From: Methanobrevibacter sp.
Lineage (GTDB): Archaea > Methanobacteriota > Methanobacteria > Methanobacteriales > Methanobacteriaceae
Assembly: GCA_009777005.1 (NCBI GenBank)
Contig: WRMT01000208.1
Coordinates: 1-5,489 of the forward strand
DNA: 5,489 nucleotides
Direction of reading: 5' to 3'
Position 1 is the first letter of the stretch; each line of letters opens with the position of its first letter. Shown here one piece after another: positions 1-4,370 of this stretch. Both the position numbers and the translations under genes were made by a program. The notes beneath the pieces were generated by a model. That model ran no database searches, was not told the DNA's origin, and saw nothing but the letters and a program-made list of their open reading frames with translations.

Positions 1-2
1 AT

Positions 3-29
3 TCATTAATTGAAATTAATGATTTTTTT
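3..29 (+). terminator. Hairpin plus T-tract terminator of an upstream gene
   Basis: An 8-bp perfect stem (TCATTAAT at 3-10, ATTAATGA at 15-22) closes a TGAA loop and is followed at once by seven T residues (23-29). This is the form of an intrinsic terminator read on the plus strand, so a plus-strand gene probably ends just left of the window. The stem is all A/T except one G-C pair, so its stability is low; in archaea the T-tract alone may carry the signal. The remainder up to 236 is AT-rich and holds no gene I can support. Confidence 0.55.
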
Positions 30-236
30 CATAAATGATATTTAATAAGTTTAATAAAAAATGTATATAGAAATTTCAAATATAATAAATCTATTATTAA
101 AATAACTAAATTTATTTAATAAAATAAGAAATTAAATTAATTTATTAAACTATTAGAAATAAATATATTTTACTATAATTAGAATTATATTGAAATATTT
201 GGAAAATACTTATTTAATTAATTTATAGTGTAAAAA

Positions 237-386
237 ATGAAACGTGATCCTTTCAAACAGTATTTTAAAGATCCTGATAAAAAAGCTAAGTTATATTTGC
301 TTGTTACTGGAGCAATGATTGCTACTACTGCTTTAATAACTATTGGGACAATAATATTTATTTTATTATTAGTTGGAATAATCTAA
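237..386 (+). CDS. Small single-pass membrane protein (49 aa), unknown function
   Basis: An ATG-to-TAA reading frame encodes a 49-residue protein. The first 18 residues are polar and strongly basic (MKRDPFKQYFKDPDKKAK). The rest, about residues 19-49, is an almost uninterrupted hydrophobic stretch with one Gly-Thr-rich segment (near ITIGTII), enough for one membrane helix. The positive N-terminus suggests it stays in the cytoplasm with the C-terminus outward. The frame is visibly richer in G and C than the DNA on both sides, and a 49-codon frame is uncommon by chance at this base composition, so I regard it as real. There is no clear ribosome binding site; AT-rich TATA-like sequence lies around 207-223, so a leaderless or short-leader transcript is possible. 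It stands alone, converging on the ATP-grasp gene. I do not recognise a named family; it resembles the conserved small membrane proteins of Methanobacteriales, but that is an impression only. Confidence 0.72.
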   Translation: MKRDPFKQYFKDPDKKAKLYLLVTGAMIATTALITIGTIIFILLLVGII

Positions 387-423
387 ATTTTATTAAATTG
401 TTCATATTTTTAATAAATGGATT

Positions 424-475
424 ATTTTTTTTATTTATTTTATTTATTTAATTTTTACTTTTTTTATTATTTATT
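424..475 (+). terminator. T-rich tract ending the small membrane protein transcript
   Basis: About 40 bases after the stop at 386 the plus strand becomes almost pure T with scattered A, including runs of eight and seven T. Archaeal RNA polymerase terminates at such U-tracts without a hairpin, so this is the likely 3' end of the small membrane protein transcript. The same DNA read on the minus strand is A-rich and is not a terminator for the convergent ATP-grasp gene. Confidence 0.5.
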
Positions 476-501
476 TTACTTTTATTTTTTTCATTTTACT
501 T

Positions 502-1887
502 TTATTTTGAATTTATAAAACTTATTCTGTCATTTATCTTTTTTGTAGCTATTTCTACTTTACTTATAGCTTTATTAATTTGATTATCCTGAGTAATTAC
601 AGTAGCTAATGGTTGGTTTTTTTCAATAATAACTCCGTTATAAGGAACGTCATATACATTTTCAATAGCTAAGTTTCCAATTACTGATTTTTCTTTTGTA
701 TAAATAATTTTTTTAACTGAATATCCTTTTGGGGTTGGAATGGTGATTAACTCATTATTACAAGCTTTTATATGGGATTCTAACAAATTAATCCTTAAAA
801 CATTTTCTACAAGCTCATATGTTCCTTGAAATCTTGGGTTAATTTCTATGATATAAATATTATCATTATTTATTATCATATCTACTCCATTAGATCCTAT
901 TAATTTAAAATTAGCTATTAAATCTTCGGATATTTCATTAATGTCCTGTGTTTTAGCTGTTGGTTTTTTGGCAACTGTGTTAATGTCCTGTGTTTTAGCT
1001 ATTGTATTTTCAGATATATTCATGAACTTATTATTTATCCTTTGTTCATTGAAGATAGTGTAGCTATTATCGCTTTTAAATTTTTTTAATATATTGATAT
1101 CTAGGGGAACAATGTTTCCACAGTATTTGAAACTGTTTTTTATTCCAAAATCTGCTTCTGTTAACATTATACTGTTGGAAATAGCTTTGACTTCTTTTTT
1201 ACTTCCAAGAACTGATGAACTGATGTTAGGACCAGGTATAAATTCCTGAACTATAAAATCAAAATCTTCATAATTATGGCATTGATTGTCAAAAAATGGT
1301 GGGTTAAAATCTTCATGATTAGAATATTGATTTTCTAAATCAATAGCTTTAAAATCATTACTCTTACTATAATTTAAATGTTTTACTCCATATCCTCCAG
1401 ATCCTTGAAGGGGTTTTATTATAAATTCTTTATCATCATATTGTTTAGCTATTTCCATAGCATCAGATATATTTGTCTGACTTATTTTAAAGGTTTTCGG
1501 AGTTAAAAATTTATTTTTTATTTTTTTGTAAAATTTATACTTATCCTCTACTGCTTCGGTGTTTTTGTTTCCAATAATCTTTTTCTTGTACTTTTTAAAT
1601 TCACCTTTAAAGTCAATTGGTGAGATACCAGTAGATAGTATAATATGATCTACTTCATCCAACATTTCTTTTGATATGTCTAATAGCTTTTCATAGCTAT
1701 AATTGGTTTCAAAATATTGGCATGTTTTTCCAGATTTTTGATTTAATATATGTTTTTCTAAGTAAGGGGCTTTAAAATCTAAAGTTGAAAAATAACTTGC
1801 AGAAAAGAGGATATAATCTAGTTTAAGTCCAGAATTTACAATTGCTCGAGTATTAATTCCTAAAATAAGCAATTTTTCCATTGACAT
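502..1887 (-). CDS. ATP-grasp family ligase (COG2232/DUF201-like)
   Basis: This cytoplasmic enzyme of the ATP-grasp superfamily would couple ATP to a carboxylate, through an acyl phosphate, and join it to an amine or other nucleophile. The substrate cannot be read from the sequence. Residues 1-105 form an N-terminal Rossmann-like part (LLILGINTRAI near 6-16). Residues 110-170 give the ATP lid region with Lys158 and the glycine-rich loop QGSGGYG (161-167). FIVQEFIPG (211-219) is the nucleotide-binding strand. GSNGVDMII then IYIIEINPRFQG (331-355) carries the metal-binding residues Glu348 and Asn350, with Arg352. The C-terminal ~80 residues resemble the small domain after ATP-grasp in biotin-carboxylase relatives. 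At 461 residues it is longer than I expect (roughly 350-400), because of two Asn-rich repeated inserts (about 183-208 and 271-318). A second ATG at 1879-1881 is a plausible alternative start: a weak GAGTG (about 1889-1893) is better spaced for it. Methanofuran or other cofactor ligases are possible roles but unproven. Confidence 0.85.
   Translation of the reverse strand: MSMEKLLILGINTRAIVNSGLKLDYILFSASYFSTLDFKAPYLEKHILNQKSGKTCQYFETNYSYEKLLDISKEMLDEVDHIILSTGISPIDFKGEFKKYKKKIIGNKNTEAVEDKYKFYKKIKNKFLTPKTFKISQTNISDAMEIAKQYDDKEFIIKPLQGSGGYGVKHLNYSKSNDFKAIDLENQYSNHEDFNPPFFDNQCHNYEDFDFIVQEFIPGPNISSSVLGSKKEVKAISNSIMLTEADFGIKNSFKYCGNIVPLDINILKKFKSDNSYTIFNEQRINNKFMNISENTIAKTQDINTVAKKPTAKTQDINEISEDLIANFKLIGSNGVDMIINNDNIYIIEINPRFQGTYELVENVLRINLLESHIKACNNELITIPTPKGYSVKKIIYTKEKSVIGNLAIENVYDVPYNGVIIEKNQPLATVITQDNQINKAISKVEIATKKINDRISFINSK
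938..1021. repeat. 42-bp in-frame tandem duplication inside the ATP-grasp gene
   Basis: An exact 21-base match occurs at 938-958 and 980-1000, offset 42 bases (14 codons). In the protein it gives AKTQDIN twice, near residues 297-303 and 311-317. The reading frame is kept. The flanks of the two copies have diverged, so the duplication is not brand new. It lies in a polar segment before the last ATP-grasp motif, probably a surface loop. Confidence 0.8.
1261..1335. repeat. 45-bp degenerate in-frame repeat inside the ATP-grasp gene
   Basis: Two 30-base stretches, 1261-1290 and 1306-1335, match at about 24 of 30 positions with an offset of 45 bases (15 codons). In the protein they read as NQYSNHEDF (about 186-194) and NQCHNYEDF (about 201-209). 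The copy number change keeps the frame and sits just after the glycine-rich loop region, before the VQEFIPG strand, so it probably lengthens a loop. Confidence 0.65.
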
Positions 1888-1940
1888 ACACTCGATAAAT
1901 TCTTAAATTAAAAAGAGATCAGTAGAATTAAATCAAATTA

Positions 1941-1948
1941 TATTTAAA
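1941..1948 (-). promoter_or_regulatory. TATA box of the ATP-grasp gene
   Basis: Read on the minus strand this is TTTAAATA, the textbook archaeal box A, continued by TAATT. A start of transcription about 25 bases downstream would fall near 1918, giving a leader of roughly 30 bases before the ATG. It sits between the tRNA terminator and the ligase gene, so the ligase need not depend on tRNA transcription. Confidence 0.55.
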
Positions 1949-1960
1949 TAAAAAAAGAAA
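1946..1960 (-). terminator. T-tract terminator of tRNA-Gln
   Basis: On the minus strand, beginning seven bases after the tRNA discriminator base, the DNA reads TTTCTTTTTTTATTT. This is a run of U in the transcript without a hairpin, the usual archaeal way to end a tRNA transcript. Confidence 0.55.
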
Positions 1961-1966
1961 TTAGAA

Positions 1967-2038
1967 TAGTCCCGAGCGGAGTCGAACCGCCGTCTCCGGG
2001 TCCAAAGCCTAGAAGGATTACCACTACCCTACGGGACT
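1967..2038 (-). tRNA. tRNA-Gln (anticodon TTG)
   Basis: Read on the minus strand, the acceptor strands AGTCCCG (2032-2038) and CGGGACT (1968-1974) pair fully, with A as discriminator at 1967; CCA is not encoded. The D loop AGTGGTAA, the anticodon loop CTTTGGA with anticodon TTG, and the T arm GCGG-TTCGACT-CCGC are all present, giving 72 bases with no intron. The sequence closely follows archaeal glutamine tRNAs as I know them. In archaea this tRNA is charged with Glu and then amidated by GatDE. One oddity: in the anticodon stem CTAGG faces CCCGG, leaving an A29-C41 mismatch and a T28-G42 wobble. It is separated by 79 bases from the ATP-grasp gene on the same strand. Confidence 0.95.
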
Positions 2039-2059
2039 ATAAATACATTGATGAATTTT

Positions 2060-2087
2060 GCATGTTATTTACTAATTTTATACAAAT
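2060..2087 (-). promoter_or_regulatory. tRNA-Gln promoter (box A and ATGC start box)
   Basis: On the minus strand TTGTATAAAA (about 2077-2086) is a box A-like element, and ATGC (2060-2063) lies about 20 bases downstream. Methanogen stable RNA genes typically start at such an ATGC-like box B. A start near 2061-2063 gives a short 5' leader of about 25 bases for RNase P to remove. The spacing is slightly short of the usual distance. Confidence 0.45.
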
Positions 2088-2513
2088 TCATACTTGATAT
2101 TACTTACTATTGTATTATTCAAATCTATTAGCCAAGAATATCAACACTTTTAACTTTAATAAAAGTTATATTTAAATCTATTGGTTATAGATTATGTTTA
2201 TTATTCAATATTTTTCATTTTCATGAATTTAAAGAATCAATATTTTTCTAAACTTGCTTATTTGATTGAAAATAGCTATTGTTTGATTTATTATAGTATT
2301 GGAAATAAAGTTTTTATTTAATGATTTTTTTAAACTTTTTAATTATTATTTGTTAATTAATCTAAATTATAAAAATTTATATTTTTTAATTAAAATAGTT
2401 ACCAATCCTTTATTTTAAAAATTAATATTAATAAAATTGGTTTTTTTAGAAGTTAATTAATTTTTTATAACTAATTTAATTCAAACTTTTCTTAAATGAC
2501 TATAAATTAAAAA
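2088..2513. other. AT-rich intergenic region without a supported gene
   Basis: More than 400 bases lie between the tRNA promoter and the DUF1284 gene. They contain a perfect hairpin TAACTTT-AATA-AAAGTTA (2151-2168) directly followed on the plus strand by a TATA-like TATATTTAAAT (2167-2177). Beyond it are only short open frames, the longest 32 codons (2223-2321, plus), and a T-run at 2324-2331. A small plus-strand transcript is conceivable but nothing proves it. I see no RNA family or conserved protein here. Confidence 0.5.
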
Positions 2514-2981
2514 TTATATTTTTCTTGATTGATACCATAAACATTCATTAATCCATTTACAATCTTTGCAAATTTTTCTCACTTGATTTATATTTGAAAA
2601 TTCATGGTTTACTATTTTAAGAAGATATTCAAAGGAATATTTTTTATTTTTTTTTAATTTAGCTATTTTTAAAATAGATAAATCCATTTTAATGACTTTT
2701 TCATTATTTTTAGCAATTGTATCCTGATTTAGAGAATTTAGTTTTTTTGAATCCCCTACACAAATATTTCCTTTTAGGTTTGGACATTTTTTACAAAGGT
2801 CATCAACTGAATTTTTTAGAATTACCCTAATTTTTTTGTCATTCTTTAATTTATGAAGTTTTTCTTCTAAATTTTTCTTGAATTTTTCATCATAGCCATA
2901 ACCTTGGTATCCTTGTAAACAAAGAAGATGATGAGCTCGTAATTCTATTATATGATCTTTTTCTTCCATATTAATCCACAT
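2514..2981 (-). CDS. DUF1284 (COG3543) cysteine-rich protein
   Basis: The N-terminal signature LRAHHLLCLQGYQGYGYDEKF (14-34, containing RAHHLLC) is the hallmark of the DUF1284 family, widespread in archaea and Firmicutes and without an established function. The 155-residue length fits. Seven cysteines are visible: Cys21 in the signature, Cys63-x2-Cys66-x7-Cys74, and Cys138-x2-Cys141-x5-Cys147. Together with His17 and His18 these could bind an iron-sulfur cluster or zinc; this is inferred from spacing alone. There is no signal peptide or membrane segment, so it should be cytoplasmic. A second ATG four codons in (2967-2969) is a plausible true start, because the conserved part begins only after it. 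The gene appears to be a single transcription unit; two copies of a 17-base direct repeat sit immediately before the first ATG. No partner gene suggests a pathway. Confidence 0.87.
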   Translation of the reverse strand: MWINMEEKDHIIELRAHHLLCLQGYQGYGYDEKFKKNLEEKLHKLKNDKKIRVILKNSVDDLCKKCPNLKGNICVGDSKKLNSLNQDTIAKNNEKVIKMDLSILKIAKLKKNKKYSFEYLLKIVNHEFSNINQVRKICKDCKWINECLWYQSRKI

Positions 2982-2983
2982 TA

Positions 2984-3022
2984 TTAATATTATTGAGAAA
3001 TAATTTTAATATTATTGAGAAA
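2984..3022. repeat. Two 17-bp direct repeats upstream of the DUF1284 gene
   Basis: TTAATATTATTGAGAAA occurs exactly at 2984-3000 and at 3006-3022, offset 22 bases, about two DNA turns. The pair ends two bases before the first ATG of the DUF1284 gene, in its presumed leader and transcription start region. It could be a binding site for a regulator on one DNA face, or a simple local duplication. Confidence 0.6.
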
Positions 3023-3030
3023 AATAGCTG

Positions 3031-3038
3031 ATTTAAAT
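3031..3038 (-). promoter_or_regulatory. Possible TATA box of the DUF1284 gene
   Basis: ATTTAAAT, followed on the minus strand by CAGC, is a symmetric box A-like element. A start 25 bases downstream would be near 3010, within the direct repeat pair, with a leader of about 30-40 bases. Because the whole region is AT-rich, the call is weak. Confidence 0.3.
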
Positions 3039-3148
3039 TAATATTAATTGTAAAATGGATAAAAGAAGTAAAAATTTAAAATTATAGTATTTGACAGAAT
3101 GCTTAAAAATATTAATTTCTATGAAATTATCAATTTTATTAATTAATA

Positions 3149-3172
3149 AAATGTTTAAATAAATGTTTAAAT
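3149..3172. repeat. Perfect 12-bp tandem duplication
   Basis: AAATGTTTAAAT is repeated twice without a gap (3149-3160, 3161-3172). It lies downstream of bioY and upstream of the DUF1284 gene. Each unit contains the nearly palindromic core ATTTAAACATTT on the minus strand. No function is evident; slippage in AT-rich DNA is the simplest source. Confidence 0.6.
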
Positions 3173-3259
3173 AGATTTTAAACAAGTGTGATTATATAAT
3201 TTTTAAACCAAATATCGAATACTATAGAAGTATTTTTAAAATAGTTGTTAACTTTTTAA

Positions 3260-3868
3260 TTATTTAGGTAAAACTGCTTTGGATAATGCAGCTACGCCCC
3301 ATATTTTAAATAAGTCCCCTATAATAAATGGAGCAAGACCCATCATGATTAATGTCATGATATCTGGAAAAGCACCTTGGGTGTAGTACATCCAAACACC
3401 TAAACCAATAAGTCCAGGAATATATATGCATCCAAAATTAGCTATTAATAATAAAATAGACATTTTTTTGAATTTTCGACTTTGTGAATATTTTTCTGCA
3501 AAGTGTCCAATGAATGCAGCTGCAAATATAAATCCTATAAAATATCCAAATGTAGAACCTAGGAAAACACTTAAACCACTAGTCATTTCACCAAACCAAG
3601 CTATTCCTAGAATTCCACCGAGAATGTATATAACTTGACTTAAAACTCCAAACCTTTTTCCAAGGAATAACCCTGAAATTAAAACTCCAAAGGTTTGTCC
3701 AGTTATTGGAACTGGGGTCCAAGGAAGAGGTATTACAATTTGAGCTAATAAACCAGTTAAACAAGCCATTAAGAATGCCATAGCTAGTTTTTCAACATTC
3801 GTCGCATTTTGAATTCTATTAAATAAATTCTCTCTTTTTTGATAATATAAATCAATATTGATATTCAT
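3260..3868 (-). CDS. bioY: Biotin transporter substrate-binding subunit BioY
   Basis: BioY is the membrane S component of the energy-coupling factor biotin transporter; it binds external biotin and works with a transmembrane T subunit and two ATPases, or slowly by itself. The family motif IPLPWTPVPITGQTF (46-60) is intact, as is the late APFIIGDLFKIW (179-190) containing the conserved G-D-x2-K. About six hydrophobic segments can be seen (roughly 28-46, 60-72, 76-92, 97-120, 137-160, 168-197). The usual GGY-type motif after the third helix appears as GSTFGYFIGF (104-113). At 202 residues it is slightly longer than average because of a polar N-terminal extension of about 25 residues. The start is well supported by GGAG (3877-3880), eight bases before the ATG. 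No genes for the T subunit or ATPases are next to it, so it probably shares a module encoded elsewhere. A dyad over its promoter suggests repression when biotin is plentiful. Confidence 0.95.
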   Translation of the reverse strand: MNINIDLYYQKRENLFNRIQNATNVEKLAMAFLMACLTGLLAQIVIPLPWTPVPITGQTFGVLISGLFLGKRFGVLSQVIYILGGILGIAWFGEMTSGLSVFLGSTFGYFIGFIFAAAFIGHFAEKYSQSRKFKKMSILLLIANFGCIYIPGLIGLGVWMYYTQGAFPDIMTLIMMGLAPFIIGDLFKIWGVAALSKAVLPK

Positions 3869-3876
3869 GATAGTTT

Positions 3877-3880
3877 CTCC
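3877..3880 (-). promoter_or_regulatory. Shine-Dalgarno site of bioY
   Basis: GGAG on the minus strand lies eight bases before the ATG at 3866-3868, ideal for the archaeal 16S rRNA tail. It is the clearest ribosome binding site in the window and fixes the bioY start. Confidence 0.75.
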
Positions 3881-3911
3881 ATTACATAGTTATTTAAGAA
3901 ATTATATGAAT

Positions 3912-3951
3912 AAGAACTAACTTCAACCTAAAAACAATTGAACGAATTCTT
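3912..3951. promoter_or_regulatory. Two-armed inverted repeat, candidate bioY operator
   Basis: The plus strand reads AAGAA (3912-3916), TTCAA (3922-3926), then TTGAA (3938-3942), TTCTT (3947-3951). Outer arms pair with outer and inner with inner, though the gap between arms is five bases on one side and four on the other. The inner arms are separated by 11 bases. The dyad runs from the edge of the predicted TATA box through the predicted transcription start, where archaeal repressors usually sit. A biotin-responsive regulator such as an HTH-BirA is an obvious candidate, but the half-sites are not the classical bacterial BirA sequence. Confidence 0.45.
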
Positions 3952-3960
3952 ATTATATGC
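3949..3960 (-). promoter_or_regulatory. TATA box of bioY
   Basis: On the minus strand GCATATAATAAG contains a TATA element centred near 3954. Transcription would begin near 3930 and leave a leader of about 60 bases, long enough to include the GGAG site. It overlaps the outer arm of the inverted repeat. Confidence 0.5.
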
Positions 3961-4211
3961 AATAGTAAAAATTTTTAATTTATGAATAATGAATGTTTGT
4001 TTTAAATCTTATAAAACTTTTTTTATTTGATTCTAAAACCTTTTTAAAATACTGGGACTAAATCTTTTAAAAGTAGAATAACAGAATTTAAAATGCTTTA
4101 ATTTTTTAAAAATAATGATTATGTCCAATTTCACATATAAGAAGGAAAAAATTAAAAAAAATTAATTGTGCATTAGTATCATTATCTTTTCTAGGAAAAT
4201 AAAATTAATAA

Positions 4212-4316
4212 TTATAATATATTCATATGCTTCCTTTTGTATAATATACTCATATAATCTATTTTTATAATATATTCATATGTTTCCTTTTGTATAATAT
4301 ACTCATATAATCTATT
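4212..4316. repeat. 53-bp tandem repeat, two copies, containing four 17-bp motif copies
   Basis: A 53-base unit is present twice, at 4212-4264 and 4265-4316, with a single internal mismatch (C4230 against T4283) before the match ends at 4316. Within it the motif TATAATATAYTCATATR occurs four times, at 4213-4229, 4240-4256, 4266-4282 and 4293-4309, at steps of 27, 26 and 27 bases. The two spacer sequences are CTTCCTTTTG-like and ATCTATTTT-like. The array ends exactly where the insertion sequence begins, so it may originally have continued beyond. Spacers of 9-10 bases exclude CRISPR. Iteron-like protein binding sites are possible. The 270 bases between here and bioY hold only its promoter and AT-rich DNA. 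Confidence 0.85.
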
Positions 4317-4333
4317 GTTATGACAATTTAATT
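4316..4333 (+). repeat. Left terminal inverted repeat of the IS630 element
   Basis: TGTTATGACAATTTAATT pairs with the reverse complement of 5472-5489 with one mismatch (T4319 against C on the other end). It overlaps the last base of the 53-bp repeat. The outermost ten bases are a near-palindrome, TGTTATGACA. The core TGACAATTTAATT (4321-4333) is perfectly shared. Confidence 0.85.
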
Positions 4334-4339
4334 TTAAAT

Positions 4340-4350
4340 GTTTTTATACT
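4340..4350 (+). promoter_or_regulatory. TATA box of the transposase gene, leaderless start
   Basis: GTTTTTATACTTT contains a TATA element centred near 4345. The ATG at 4371 lies 26 bases downstream, so transcription would start at or next to it and give a leaderless mRNA. No Shine-Dalgarno site precedes either ATG. This favours 4371 over the upstream ATG at 4338, which lies before the TATA box. Confidence 0.45.
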
Positions 4351-4370
4351 TTGAGTTACATATTATAAGT

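Noticed and set aside
473..508. 16-bp direct repeat ATTTTACTTTTATTTT, 20-base period, across the ATP-grasp stop
   Set aside because: It is real but consists almost only of T and A in a T-rich terminator region. Low complexity is a sufficient explanation.
2223..2321. 32-codon open frame as an annotated gene
   Set aside because: A frame of this length arises easily in DNA of this kind, and there is no ribosome binding site or recognised motif. It is kept only as part of a speculative finding.
3218..3234. Hairpin AATACT-ATAGA-AGTATT as bioY terminator
   Set aside because: The T-tract after it is on the plus strand, whereas bioY is on the minus strand, where no T-run follows. No plus-strand gene precedes it.
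3426..3638. 70-codon plus-strand open frame
   Set aside because: It lies wholly within bioY on the opposite strand. The bioY motifs are unmistakable, and this frame has no recognisable features.
4212..4316. Tandem repeats as a CRISPR array or leader
   Set aside because: The repeated motif is 17 bases, and its spacers are only 9-10 bases and are themselves repeated, so they are not unique acquired spacers.
4338..4370. Upstream ATG as transposase start
   Set aside because: The added 11 residues do not resemble the family, and the ATG lies before the probable TATA box. The ATG at 4371 fits a leaderless transcript.
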